Of a stretch of DNA of 64,000 bases, positions 9,013 to 16,623 are shown in pieces. Location of the stretch: NCBI RefSeq assembly GCF_020166105.1, contig NZ_JAIUJY010000006.1, positions 186,001 to 250,000 on the forward strand, written 5' to 3'. This stretch comes from Blastococcus sp. LR1. Lineage in GTDB: Bacteria > Actinomycetota > Actinomycetes > Mycobacteriales > Geodermatophilaceae. The first letter of the stretch is position 1; every line of letters begins with the position of its first letter. The notes below the pieces were generated by a model. It was not told the DNA's origin and made no database searches. It saw only the letters and a list, made by a program, of their open reading frames with translations. Both the position numbers and the translations under genes were made by a program.

Positions 9013-9071
9013 GGCGATGTGCACCGACGGCGCGTTCGGAGGTCCGGACCCCGCCGCGGACGCACATCGCC
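9013..9071. terminator. Nested inverted repeat after the hydratase gene
   Basis: Perfect 10-bp arms GGCGATGTGC (9013-9022) and GCACATCGCC (9062-9071) enclose a second perfect 10-bp palindrome GGTCCGGACC (9041-9050). It begins 14 bp past the hydratase stop, so a factor-assisted terminator is the likeliest role. There is no T-tract. Confidence 0.4.
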
Positions 9072-9222
9072 GGAGGCATTCGGTCGACCACAACGGAACT
9101 GCTCGGTTCTTTACGGTCGCGTAACGGCTCGTCACTCCAGCCATCACCCACTATCCGTCGGGTTGCCGAACTGCCAATGTCCCCCTCGTCCGCCCCAGCT
9201 CCGGGGCGCCGAGGAGGTCGTC

Positions 9223-9441
9223 ATGAACTGTGCACACTGCGGGACCGGGCATCAGCGCGGCCGCTACTGCATCGGCTGCGGCAAGACCATGCCCCCGTCC
9301 ACCCTGCTGCCCCGCCGCGTCCGGCTGGCGCCGCGCCCGTCCTACGAGATCACCGACGACATGACCCAGCCCGTGCTGCGGTTCGACGTCCGCCCGCGCC
9401 GCCCGGCCGTGCCTGAGCGGATGTCCGCCGACGCGAGCTGA
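9223..9441 (+). CDS. Small zinc-ribbon protein (72 aa)
   Basis: A 72-residue protein with C3-x2-C6 and C16-x2-C19, a classic one-module zinc ribbon, followed by a basic, Pro/Arg-rich tail without further Cys. The start is set by a strong GAGGAGG (9211-9217) five bases before the ATG. It could bind nucleic acid or a protein partner; nothing in the sequence decides this. The upstream 220 bp hold the nested palindrome and no other gene. Confidence 0.7.
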   Translation: MNCAHCGTGHQRGRYCIGCGKTMPPSTLLPRRVRLAPRPSYEITDDMTQPVLRFDVRPRRPAVPERMSADAS

Positions 9442-9519
9442 GCTGTCCGTCCAGCGACGGCGCCGCCCCATCCGGGAACGGCGTCGTCGCTCATTCACCC
9501 TTCCGAGTGACGAGGCTCA

Positions 9520-9550
9520 CTGCTAGCAATCTGCTTGCAGGAGTTAGCAG
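9520..9550. promoter_or_regulatory. Inverted repeat upstream of the ferritin-like gene
   Basis: Arms CTGCTA (9520-9525) and TAGCAG (9545-9550) flank a TTGCAG that could serve as a -35 element. They lie about 65 bp before the downstream start codon, a suitable place for an operator. No family assignment is possible; it does not match CIRCE. Confidence 0.3.
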
Positions 9551-9614
9551 TCCGGATTTCGGGGCACATACGAGACCGTCAGGTCATCCCCAATCTTTGG
9601 AGCTGTTCTTCGTC

Positions 9615-10586
9615 ATGACCGACAACAACAAGATCATCAACCAGCTGCGCGCCCTCGTCCTGCTCACGCAGACCGAGGAGCAGGTCGCACGGACGCGGAT
9701 CTCCCAGGCACGTACCGACGCCGTCCGCCGCGAGCTCACGCAGAACGCCGACAACGCTGCGGCCCGGAGCCTCGAGATCACCGAGGCCCTGCGCTCGATC
9801 GGTGGCGTCCCGGACGTCCTCACCCCCGCCATCGGCCGGCTCTCCGCCGCGCTGAAGGCGACCTTCGAGCAGGCCTCGCCGATCGAGGAGGCGCTGCTGA
9901 CCGACCTCCAGCTCGAGCACCAGCTGCTCGACCGCGCCACCTACCTGAAGGTGCTCGCCGACCAGGCGAAGCTGACCAAGGTGCGCTCGCTCGCCGAGAA
10001 GCTGATCACCGCGCACCAGGCCACCGTCGAGTGGCTGACCGTCGTGCTCGCCGAGGAGGCCCTGGGCGGCCCCGCCGCGCTGGTCGCCACCCCGGTGCAG
10101 AAGGTCGCCGGTGGCGTGGCCAAGGCCGTCAACGCCCCGGTCCGCTTCTGGGCCAACACGGTCAACAACGCCGTCGACACGGTGAAGCACGCCGGTGAGG
10201 AGACCTCCGACCGCCTCGCCGCCGTCACCGACCGCGCCGCCGCCCTGAGCGAGGCCGTGCGCGAGAGCCTCACCGCCGGCCGCAGCGCCACGCTGAAGCG
10301 CGCCGAGCAGGAGGCCGTCCGCGAGGGCAACAAGGATGTCGCCAAGGCCGCCAAGTCCGCCCGCGAGGAGCTCGGCGACGTCTCCGCCGACGAGCTGCCG
10401 ATCAAGAACTACGACTCGCTCGGCGTGAACGACGCCGTCAAGGCGATCAAGGGCCTGACGACGGCGCACGACATCCGCGTGGTCATGCACTACGAGGAGG
10501 CCAACAAGAACCGGTCGAACGTGGCCAACGCCGCGCAGACCACGCTGGCCGGCCTCGCCAAGGAGGCCGTGGGCGTCGACAGCTGA
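9615..10586 (+). CDS. Ferritin-like helical protein (323 aa)
   Basis: The N-terminal half (about residues 5-150) is a four-helix bundle pattern with the spaced acidic/His residues of ferritin-like proteins, for example E-E-A-L-x4-L-Q-L-E-H and A-H-Q-A-T-V-E-W. It resembles actinobacterial ferritin-like domain proteins of unknown role. The C-terminal half is a long Ala/Lys/Glu-rich region likely to be helical or coiled, without membrane segments. I chose the internal ATG (M-T-D-N-N) because the upstream in-frame extension covers the promoter-like inverted repeat; a GGAG lies 12 nt before it. A strong hairpin terminator follows. Iron or stress association is inference. Confidence 0.6.
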   Translation: MTDNNKIINQLRALVLLTQTEEQVARTRISQARTDAVRRELTQNADNAAARSLEITEALRSIGGVPDVLTPAIGRLSAALKATFEQASPIEEALLTDLQLEHQLLDRATYLKVLADQAKLTKVRSLAEKLITAHQATVEWLTVVLAEEALGGPAALVATPVQKVAGGVAKAVNAPVRFWANTVNNAVDTVKHAGEETSDRLAAVTDRAAALSEAVRESLTAGRSATLKRAEQEAVREGNKDVAKAAKSAREELGDVSADELPIKNYDSLGVNDAVKAIKGLTTAHDIRVVMHYEEANKNRSNVANAAQTTLAGLAKEAVGVDS

Positions 10587-10602
10587 CACCCACGCTGACG
10601 CA

Positions 10603-10640
10603 CGGAGGGCCCGCACCCCATGGGGGGTGCGGGCCCTCCG
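10603..10640 (+). terminator. 17-bp perfect hairpin terminator
   Basis: Arms 10603-10619 and 10624-10640 are perfectly complementary (CGGAGGGCCCGCACCCC) around a 4-nt loop ATGG. The hairpin begins 16 bp after the ferritin-like stop codon. There is no T-tract, which is common for terminators in high-GC actinobacteria. Confidence 0.8.
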
Positions 10641-10700
10641 CGTCTGCGAGATAGGACTCCCCGGGTTTGCCACGCCGGGCCGGGCGGGGAAGCCTCGTCC

Positions 10701-11111
10701 ATGAGCATCACACCCGAGGCCCTCGAGGCGGAGTTCTCGCTGACGACGGCCGCCACCCGGCTGGACTTCCTCAGTCGCCGCGACAACGGCGACACCGCGC
10801 TCAACACCGTCCGCGACGACGACGCCGACTCCTGGACGTCGCTGCTCCAGGACTCCACCCAGCTCGACGTGCACGAGTCGCTGGAGCTGCTCGCCCTCGG
10901 CGAGGTGATCGCGCGCAAGGCGCACGACAGCCAGCTCGTGGGCATCCGCGCCGCGCTGCGTGGTGGTGCGGACTGGGACGCCATCGCCGCCGCACTCGGC
11001 GTCGGCCCGCAGGAGGCCTGGGACTCCTACACCGAGTCGGTGGCCCGCCAGCTCGACGCCGACGCCGCAGCCTCGGCCCGGGAGCTCGCCGGCGCTCGTC
11101 CCGGCCGCTGA
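10701..11111 (+). CDS. Hypothetical helical protein with a HTH-like segment (136 aa)
   Basis: A 136-residue helical protein. The segment around residues 85-115 (L-R-G-G-A-D-W-D-A-I-A-A-A-L-G-V) looks like a helix-turn-helix of the kind that scans DNA, with A-A-L-G-V as turn and a recognition helix after it. The N-terminal region is Asp/Leu-rich and may mediate dimerisation. I chose ATG 10701 because further upstream the frame would run into the terminator hairpin. It stands alone on this strand, and the DUF427 gene lies convergently 10 bp away. DNA binding is inference. Confidence 0.6.
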   Translation: MSITPEALEAEFSLTTAATRLDFLSRRDNGDTALNTVRDDDADSWTSLLQDSTQLDVHESLELLALGEVIARKAHDSQLVGIRAALRGGADWDAIAAALGVGPQEAWDSYTESVARQLDADAAASARELAGARPGR

Positions 11112-11121
11112 GCCGGCCGGC

Positions 11122-11403
11122 TCAGCTGACCTCGACGCCCTTCCAGAACGCCACCCGGCCGGCGATCTCCTTCGCGGCCGCCTTCGGCTCCGGATAGGTC
11201 CACGCCGCGTCCGCGTTCAGTCGACCGTCCACCTCCAGGCCGAAGTAGGACGCCGTCCCCTTCCACGGGCACACCGTGGACTTCTCCGACGGTCGCAGGA
11301 CGCCCTCGCGGACGGAGTCGAGCGGGAAGTAGGCGTTGCCCTCGACGGTGACGATGTCGTCGGACTCGGCGATCACGGTGCCGTTCCACGTAGCGGTGGT
11401 CAT
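11122..11403 (-). CDS. DUF427 family protein
   Basis: A 93-residue protein matching the DUF427 fold: W-N-G beta start, the V-E-G-N-A-Y-F-P core, the conserved S-T-V-C-P-W-K-G motif near residue 53 and the A-x-T-Y-P-x-P motif near 75. The biochemical role of the family is unknown; the conserved Cys-Pro-Trp-Lys-Gly suggests an active or binding site. An in-frame extension upstream is possible but I chose the ATG with GGGGAGG in front and the family-typical N-terminus. Confidence 0.85.
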   Translation of the reverse strand: MTTATWNGTVIAESDDIVTVEGNAYFPLDSVREGVLRPSEKSTVCPWKGTASYFGLEVDGRLNADAAWTYPEPKAAAKEIAGRVAFWKGVEVS

Positions 11404-11469
11404 GGACCGATGGTCCTCCCCGGAACGCGCACCCGCGCTCCGCCCCGCACGAGCAGTCAGGAGCACGAC

Positions 11470-11634
11470 ATGACCGACCACGGCCGAACTCCCGCACCCG
11501 AGGACGACGAGCCCGACAGCGCACCCTCCGAACGGAACACGCGCCGCGCGCGGGTGCTGATCCCAGCGGGCATCCTGCTGATCGCCGGGCTGCTCATCCT
11601 CTTCATGGTGCTGGTCAGCCAGCTGGGCCGCTGA
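11470..11634 (+). CDS. Single-pass small membrane protein (54 aa)
   Basis: A 54-residue protein: an acidic/Pro-rich N-terminus (about 23 residues), R-R-A-R, then one hydrophobic helix of about 20 residues (V-L-I-P-A-G-I-L-L-I-A-G) and a short tail. CAGGAG lies 7 nt before the ATG. It is divergent from the DUF427 gene, which starts 66 bp away. Positive charges before the helix predict a cytoplasmic N-terminus. Confidence 0.6.
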   Translation: MTDHGRTPAPEDDEPDSAPSERNTRRARVLIPAGILLIAGLLILFMVLVSQLGR

Positions 11635-11638
11635 CGGC

Positions 11639-12022
11639 TCATCGCTCCAGGAGGGCGAACGTGGCGACGGCGTGCACGAGGGACTTCCCGTCCTGCTCGA
11701 CGTCGGCCTCGCACACGGTGAGGTGCTCGCCGCGGGTGCGCAGTCGCGCCGTCACCTCGAGCCGCCCCGGCTTGCCCGGTCGCAGGTAGGTGACGGTCAG
11801 CTGACTGGTGGCCGGCACCTCGCCGTCGTCGGTCGTGGTGCGCACGGCCAACCCCATGGCGGTGTCCACGAGCGTCGCGAGGACCCCGCCGTGCAGCGTG
11901 CCGGCGGGGTTGAGGTGCTCGTCGGTGGCCTCGAACCCCAGCCGGGCCGAGCCGTCCTCGGCCGCCTCCGGTCGGGCGCCCAGTCGTTCCGCGAACCCGC
12001 CCGTGGCCATGTCGTCGCTCAT
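11639..12022 (-). CDS. PaaI-type hotdog thioesterase
   Basis: A 127-residue hotdog-fold protein with the family signature L-N-P-A-G-T-L-H-G-G-V-L-A-T-L-V-D-T-A, where the H-G-G and following D form the usual active-site neighbourhood. It probably hydrolyses an acyl-CoA thioester in the cytoplasm; the substrate is unknown. A second in-frame ATG four codons in (M-A-T-G-G) is an alternative start. It is convergent with the small membrane protein gene, with a 4-bp gap. Confidence 0.88.
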   Translation of the reverse strand: MSDDMATGGFAERLGARPEAAEDGSARLGFEATDEHLNPAGTLHGGVLATLVDTAMGLAVRTTTDDGEVPATSQLTVTYLRPGKPGRLEVTARLRTRGEHLTVCEADVEQDGKSLVHAVATFALLER

Positions 12023-12108
12023 CTGCGGCGCCTACCCGGGACGGCGCGCACGCACGCCTGACCTCGGCCGACGGCGGTTTCTGGCGGGCACGCGCGGCGG
12101 GTCTTCTG

Positions 12109-12149
12109 TGGATCGCTGTCCATAGCGACCGGCGATAGGACAGGATCCA
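12109..12149. promoter_or_regulatory. Inverted repeat upstream of the Pro/Gln/Gly-rich membrane protein gene
   Basis: TGGATC-N2-TGTCC (12109-12121) is mirrored by GGACA-N1-GATCCA (12138-12149), an imperfect dyad about 38 bp before the start codon. It could be an operator or a hairpin; a GATAGGAC element overlaps its right half. Confidence 0.35.
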
Positions 12150-12186
12150 CCGGAACGATCGACTCCCCGCGATGTCAGGAGCCCCC

Positions 12187-12762
12187 ATGAGCCACCCCGG
12201 ACCCGGACCGGACATGAACCCGTCCGGCCAGCAGCCGGGTCAGCCCGGCCAACCCGCGCAGCCCTTCGGCCAGCAGGGTCAGCCCGGTCAGCCCTACCCG
12301 GGCGGGCAGCCCTACCCGGGCGGTCAGCCCGGTCAGCCCGGTCAGCCGTACCAGCAGTTCGACCAGCAGCCCGGTGCCTGGACCCCGCCCGGCGGCGCGA
12401 GCCCCACGGGAGAGCCGGCCAAGAAGAGCGGTCTCAAGAAGGCGCTGCCCATCGTCGGTGGCCTCGTCGTCGCCGGCGCGATCGGCGCGAGCGCGTTCAG
12501 CATGCTCGGCATGGGCGAGCCCGAGGTCGGCGACTGCGTGAAGGGCGGGTTCGGCGGCGTCGAGGTCGAGACCGTCGACTGCGGATCGGACGAGGCGGAG
12601 AACAAGGTCGTCGGCATCGACGAGGCGAAGATGACCTACGACGAGTTCATGTCGCCGGACCAGGAAGTCTGCACCGACTTCGCGAGCGCGATGTCGGCGC
12701 TCTGGTACGGCCCCGAGGACGACAACGCGGACGGCACCATCTACTGCGCCGAGCCGGTCTGA
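12187..12762 (+). CDS. Pro/Gln/Gly-rich membrane-anchored protein with a Cys-containing outer domain
   Basis: A 191-residue protein. Residues 1-75 are low-complexity Gly-Gln-Pro repeats, encoded by tandem near-identical 9- to 15-bp units. A Lys-rich patch (K-K-S-G-L-K-K) and one membrane helix near 90-108 follow. The outer domain (about 80 residues) has four Cys (in G-D-C-V, V-D-C-G, V-C-T-D, Y-C-A-E) suited to two disulfides. This layout is common in actinobacterial cell-surface proteins of unknown function. AGGAG lies before ATG 12187; an ATG at 12172 would put that site inside the gene, so I rejected it. Confidence 0.75.
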   Translation: MSHPGPGPDMNPSGQQPGQPGQPAQPFGQQGQPGQPYPGGQPYPGGQPGQPGQPYQQFDQQPGAWTPPGGASPTGEPAKKSGLKKALPIVGGLVVAGAIGASAFSMLGMGEPEVGDCVKGGFGGVEVETVDCGSDEAENKVVGIDEAKMTYDEFMSPDQEVCTDFASAMSALWYGPEDDNADGTIYCAEPV

Positions 12763-12817
12763 TCGTCGCTGCTCTTCCGGGTGCCCCGTCGGTCGATCCG
12801 GCGGGGCACTCGTCGTC

Positions 12818-13135
12818 TCAGGCCTCGGGCAACCGGCCGAGCAGCACCCGGGCGACCGCGATGGCCGAGCGGTCCGGAGCAGCGGCGCCGGCGGTCGACC
12901 GGAGCCAGGCCGCGAGCGGGCCGGCGACGGCGGGGGAGAAGGCGGTGATCCACTCCGCCGTGCCGGCTCGCGCCTCGGCCACGTGCTCGGTGCCGCCGTC
13001 GGGTGCGTGCGCGATCACCTCCGGCCGGCTGGCGAGCAGCCCGCCTCCGCGCCAGTCGCCGGGCGTCGTGCGGGCGGCCAGTCGCTCCAGCCGGTCGGCC
13101 GCGGTGCGCAGGGTGCGCGCGTCCTCGGGGGTCAC
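12818..13135 (-). CDS. Hypothetical protein (105 aa)
   Basis: A 105-residue helical protein beginning with T-P-E-D-A-R-T-L-R-T-A-A-D-R-L. It has a central D-W-R-G-G and a second half with A-E-W-I-T-A-F-S-P. It resembles unnamed actinobacterial ORFs of the same size and has no assignable function. The GTG start overlaps the stop of the upstream acetyltransferase gene (GTGA, 4 bp), which argues for co-translation with it. No membrane segment is visible. Confidence 0.65.
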   Translation of the reverse strand: MTPEDARTLRTAADRLERLAARTTPGDWRGGGLLASRPEVIAHAPDGGTEHVAEARAGTAEWITAFSPAVAGPLAAWLRSTAGAAAPDRSAIAVARVLLGRLPEA

Positions 13136-13578
13136 GCCGGCTCCCGCCGCATCGGCACGTGCGGAATGCCGTCCTCGAGGTAGCCGGGGCCGCTGCGCCG
13201 GAACCCGAAGCGGGCGTACCAGTCCTCCAGGTGGGCCTGTGCGCCGAGCGTGAGCGGCCCGTCCCCGTAGCTCTCCAGCGCGGTCTCGATCAGCCCCGCC
13301 GCGAGACCTCGACCGCGAGCGCCCACCGCGGTCGCCACCCGGCCGATCGCGCGCGAGGCGCCGTCGTCCAGGACCCGGATCGTCGCCAGCACCTCGCCGC
13401 CGTCCTCCCACCACAGGTGCTCGGTGGCCGGCTCCAGGTCGCGCCCGTCCAGTTCGGGATAGGGGCACTCCTGCTCGACGACGAAGACGTCGACCCGCAG
13501 ACGGCACAGCCGGTAGACCTCGAAGGGCGAGAGGTCGGCGAACAGTGCACGCCGCAGGCTCGGCTCGGATGAGGTCAT
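13132..13578 (-). CDS. elaA: ElaA-like GNAT acetyltransferase
   Basis: A 148-residue GNAT domain protein of the ElaA type. It begins with the conserved Y-x-L-C-R-L-R-V-D-V-F-V-V-E-Q-x-C-P-Y-x-E-L-D-G-x-D motif. The acetyl-CoA loop is R-V-A-T-A-V-G-A-R-G-R-G-L-A, and the G-A-Q-A-H-L-E-D-W-Y-x-R-F-G-F motif closes the domain. The acceptor substrate of the family is unknown. It forms a two-gene unit with the overlapping 105-aa gene downstream. Confidence 0.88.
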   Translation of the reverse strand: MTSSEPSLRRALFADLSPFEVYRLCRLRVDVFVVEQECPYPELDGRDLEPATEHLWWEDGGEVLATIRVLDDGASRAIGRVATAVGARGRGLAAGLIETALESYGDGPLTLGAQAHLEDWYARFGFRRSGPGYLEDGIPHVPMRREPA

Positions 13579-13684
13579 GCAGGAGTTCTAACCCAGGTGG
13601 TCCGGGCACCGTCGGCCGGGAGTCGGTGCGGTGAACACGGGTGGACGGACGGGTGCCACCGCTACGACGGGGTAGAGGCGGCGC

Positions 13685-13909
13685 ATGTCGATGTCGAGCC
13701 CCCTGGAGCCGCACCTCGGACAGCCTGACGAGGGCATCCCCGCAGCCGACCCCGGGGCCGGGGCGCCGCCCCCGGCGGAGGGCTTCGGGGTCGGCGGCGA
13801 GGAGCCGGACCGCCCGGAGGAGACCGACGCCCCGACCCCGGCGGCGCAGGGGGAGACCCCGCCGTTCCGGACGCCGGACCCGCGTCAGCTGGGCCCTGCC
13901 GCCGACTGA
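13685..13909 (+). CDS. Small Pro/Glu-rich hypothetical protein (74 aa)
   Basis: A 74-residue, acidic, Pro/Gly/Glu-rich, probably disordered protein with no recognised domain. The ATG follows a TAGAGG-like element by seven bases. A second Met two codons in is an alternative start. Low complexity makes it the least certain protein gene of this stretch. It sits between elaA (divergent) and the iron transporter operon. Confidence 0.4.
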   Translation: MSMSSPLEPHLGQPDEGIPAADPGAGAPPPAEGFGVGGEEPDRPEETDAPTPAAQGETPPFRTPDPRQLGPAAD

Positions 13910-13961
13910 GCGCCCCGCAGAACAGGGGGCCGTCGCGGCGGGTGGCGCGGGCCAGGCATGC

Positions 13962-13980
13962 TTAGGTGTGCCTTGCCTAC
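13962..13980. promoter_or_regulatory. IdeR/DtxR-type iron box before the iron transporter
   Basis: TTAGGTGTGCCTTGCCTAC matches 13 of 19 positions of the DtxR/IdeR consensus TTAGGTTAGGCTAACCTAA, with both outer half-sites conserved. It lies 20-38 bp before the GTG start of the binding-protein gene. A repressor bound here under high iron would shut the operon. Confidence 0.65.
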
Positions 13981-13999
13981 TCCCAGGAGGATTGCCGAC

Positions 14000-15019
14000 G
14001 TGACCAGGTCCGGGCGCGCGGCCGCCGGCGTCGTCTCCACCCTCGCCCTCGCCACGGCTCTGGCGGGGTGCGGTTCCGCCGGCTCGGACGCCGACACGCT
14101 CACCGTGTACAGCGCCCAGCACGAGAGCCTGGTCCGCACGATGCTGGAGGACTTCACCGAGGAGACCGGCATCGAGCTGGAGTTCCGCGACGCGAACGAC
14201 TCCGAGCTGGCCAACCAGATCATCGAGGAGGGCGAGGCCTCGCCGGCCGACGTCTTCCTCACCGAGAACAGCCCCGCCATCGGCGTCCTGGACCGCGAGG
14301 GCCTGCTGGCCCCGCTGGACGAGGAGACGCTCGACCAGGTGGGGGAGGCCTACCGACCGTCGTCGGGCAACTGGGTCGGTTTCGCCGCCCGCTCCACGGC
14401 GCTCATCTACAACCCCTCGGAGATCGCAGAGGAGGAGCTCCCGGCCTCGATGCTCGACCTCGCCGGCCCGGAGTGGGAGGGGCGGGTCGCCATCGCCGCC
14501 GGCGGGGCCGACTTCCAGGCGATCGTCAGCGCGGTCCTGGCGCTCGAGGGCGAGGACGCCACCCGTGAGTGGCTCGCCGGCCTGCAGCGCAACGCCGAGA
14601 TCTACGCCAGCAACACCGCGATCATGAAGGCCGTCGACGAGGGCGAGGTCCCCGTCGGCATCACGTACCACTACTACTGGTTCCGCGACCAGGCCGAGAA
14701 CGGGCTGATCGGCGACGACGCCGAGCTGCACTACTTCGGCAACCAGGACCCGGGCGCCTTCGTCAGCGTCTCCGGTGCCGGAGTGCTCGCCTCCTCCGAC
14801 AAGCAGGAGCAGGCACAGAAGCTCGTGGCCTACCTGACCGCGGCCAAGGCGCAGGAGCAGCTGGCCGGCAGCAAGGCCCTCGAGTACGCCGTCGGCACCG
14901 GCACCGCGTCCGCCGGGGACCTCCCGCCGCTGGAGGAGCTCGGTGCTCCCGTCGTCGATCCCGGTGGCCTCGACGCCCCGAAGGTCACCGAGCTGATGCA
15001 GGAAGCGGGCCTGCTCTGA
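14000..15019 (+). CDS. Iron(III) ABC transporter, substrate-binding lipoprotein
   Basis: A 339-residue FbpA/FutA-type periplasmic-binding protein. The signal peptide ends with a lipobox (L-A-G-C), so it should be anchored to the outer face of the membrane. The mature start T-V-Y-S-A-Q-H-E is typical, and the T-Y-H-Y-Y-W-F region near residue 220 carries the adjacent tyrosines that bind ferric iron in the family. I chose GTG 14000, preceded by AGGAGG (13985-13990); an upstream ATG at 13958 would place the iron box inside the coding region. First gene of a three-gene operon. Confidence 0.9.
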   Translation: MTRSGRAAAGVVSTLALATALAGCGSAGSDADTLTVYSAQHESLVRTMLEDFTEETGIELEFRDANDSELANQIIEEGEASPADVFLTENSPAIGVLDREGLLAPLDEETLDQVGEAYRPSSGNWVGFAARSTALIYNPSEIAEEELPASMLDLAGPEWEGRVAIAAGGADFQAIVSAVLALEGEDATREWLAGLQRNAEIYASNTAIMKAVDEGEVPVGITYHYYWFRDQAENGLIGDDAELHYFGNQDPGAFVSVSGAGVLASSDKQEQAQKLVAYLTAAKAQEQLAGSKALEYAVGTGTASAGDLPPLEELGAPVVDPGGLDAPKVTELMQEAGLL

Positions 15020-16623
15020 CCGCTCCCGTCCTCCGCCCCCCGGGCCCCGGGACCTCGGCTGCGCCCGAGTCCCGGGGCTCCGGCGCGCCCGCGGGACGAC
15101 GGCGGCTGCGACGGGCCCCGGTCTCCCTGGCGCTGGCGGCGTGCGTCGCCGCGCTGGCCCTGCTGCCACTGGGCTACATCGCCGGGTACACCGTCGACGT
15201 CGGGTGGACCGGCATCCGCGAGCTCGTGCTGCGGCCGCGCGTCGGTGAGCTGCTGTGGAACACCACCCGCCTGGTGCTGGGCACGGTCGCGGTCTGCGCC
15301 GTGCTCGGCGTGGGCGCCGCCTGGCTGGTGGAGCGCTCCTCGGTGCCCGGCCGGAAGCTCTGGCACGTCCTGCTGGTCGCGCCGCTGGCCGTGCCGGCCT
15401 TCGTGAACAGCTACGCCTGGATCTCGCTGCTGCCCGGTCTGGACACCTACGCCGGTGCGCTGCTGGTCGTGTCGCTGTCCTACTTCCCGTTCGTCTACCT
15501 GCCCGCGGTGGCCGCCTTCCGCGGGCTGGACCCGGCGCTGGAGGAGACCGCCCGCGGGCTGGGGCTGTCGGGCTGGGCGGTGTTCCGGCGGGTGCAGCTC
15601 CCGCAGCTGCGGGTCGCGGTGCTCGGCGGCAGCCTCCTGGTCGCGCTGCACCTGCTCGCCGAGTTCGGCGCGCTGCAGATGCTGCGCTACCCGACCTTCA
15701 CGACGGCCATCTACGACCAGTACCGCTCCACCTTCAACGGGCCGGGCGCCACCATGCTCGCCGGCGTGCTGGTGCTGCTGTGCCTGGTCCTGCTGCTCGC
15801 CGAGCTGCGGCTGCGCGGATCGCGCGGCTACGCCGGCAGCGGTCGTGGGGCCGCCCGGCCGGTCCGCCCGGTCGCGCTGCGCGGTCTCACCGTCCCGGCA
15901 CTGCTCGCGCTCGCCGCCGTCGTCGGCCTGGCCCTGCTCGTCCCGCTCGGCAGCCTGGCGTACTGGCTGGGCAGCGGCGCCTCGGCCGGCCTCGACGGCG
16001 CGGACCTCGCCGCCACCACCGGCAGCACGCTGGCGCTGGCCGCCGCGGCGGCGGCGCTGACCACCGCCATGGCGCTGCCCGTCGGCTGGCTGGCCGTGCG
16101 GGCCCGCGGCCGGCTCGCCACGCTGCTGGAACGGGCCGCCTACGTGGGCAGCTCGGTACCGGGCATCGTCGTCGCCCTGGCGCTGGTGACCCTGAGCATC
16201 CGGGCCACGCCCTGGCTCTACCAGACCGTGCCGGTGCTGCTGGCCGCCTACGCGATCCTCTTCCTGCCCCGGGCGATCGTCACCGTGCGGGCCGCCGTCG
16301 AGCAGTCCCCGCCGCTGTACGACGACGTCGCCGCCTCGCTCGGCTCCTCCGGTGCGGACCGGCTGCGCCGGGTCACGCTGCCGCTGCTCGCCCCCGGCCT
16401 GGGCGCCGGGGCCGCGCTGGTCTTCCTGGCCGTGGTCACCGAGCTGACCGCGACCCTCCTGCTCGCACCCACGGGAACGGCCACTCTGGCCACCGCGTTC
16501 TGGTCGGCGAGCAGTGCCCTGGAGTACGGGGCTGCCGCTCCCTACGCCCTGGTGATGGTGCTGCTCTCGGCGCCTGCCACCGTGCTGCTCTCCCGCGACA
16601 CCCGACGAGGTCTGACCCCATGA
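15016..16623 (+). CDS. Iron(III) ABC transporter, fused permease (probable CTG start)
   Basis: A two-domain FbpB-type permease of about 535 residues and roughly 12 membrane helices. Each half carries an EAA-type loop (L-E-E-T-A-R-G-L-G-L-S; D-D-V-A-A-S-L-G-S-S) that contacts the ATPase. No ATG, GTG or TTG occurs in frame between the end of the binding-protein gene and the first membrane helix. The best start is a CTG that overlaps the upstream stop as CTGA, giving M-T-A-P-V-L. The next GTG is past the first helix. A sequencing error is the alternative explanation. Confidence 0.85.
   Translation: MTAPVLRPPGPGTSAAPESRGSGAPAGRRRLRRAPVSLALAACVAALALLPLGYIAGYTVDVGWTGIRELVLRPRVGELLWNTTRLVLGTVAVCAVLGVGAAWLVERSSVPGRKLWHVLLVAPLAVPAFVNSYAWISLLPGLDTYAGALLVVSLSYFPFVYLPAVAAFRGLDPALEETARGLGLSGWAVFRRVQLPQLRVAVLGGSLLVALHLLAEFGALQMLRYPTFTTAIYDQYRSTFNGPGATMLAGVLVLLCLVLLLAELRLRGSRGYAGSGRGAARPVRPVALRGLTVPALLALAAVVGLALLVPLGSLAYWLGSGASAGLDGADLAATTGSTLALAAAAAALTTAMALPVGWLAVRARGRLATLLERAAYVGSSVPGIVVALALVTLSIRATPWLYQTVPVLLAAYAILFLPRAIVTVRAAVEQSPPLYDDVAASLGSSGADRLRRVTLPLLAPGLGAGAALVFLAVVTELTATLLLAPTGTATLATAFWSASSALEYGAAAPYALVMVLLSAPATVLLSRDTRRGLTP

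Noticed and set aside
9520-9550. CIRCE heat-shock operator
   Set aside because: The arms do not match TTAGCACTC-N9-GAGTGCTAA.
12238-12350. Short tandem repeats as CRISPR or minisatellite
   Set aside because: They encode Gly-Gln-Pro repeats in a coding region and have no spacers.
13958-13999. Earlier ATG start for the iron-binding protein
   Set aside because: It would put the iron box and the AGGAGG inside the coding region and spoil the signal peptide.
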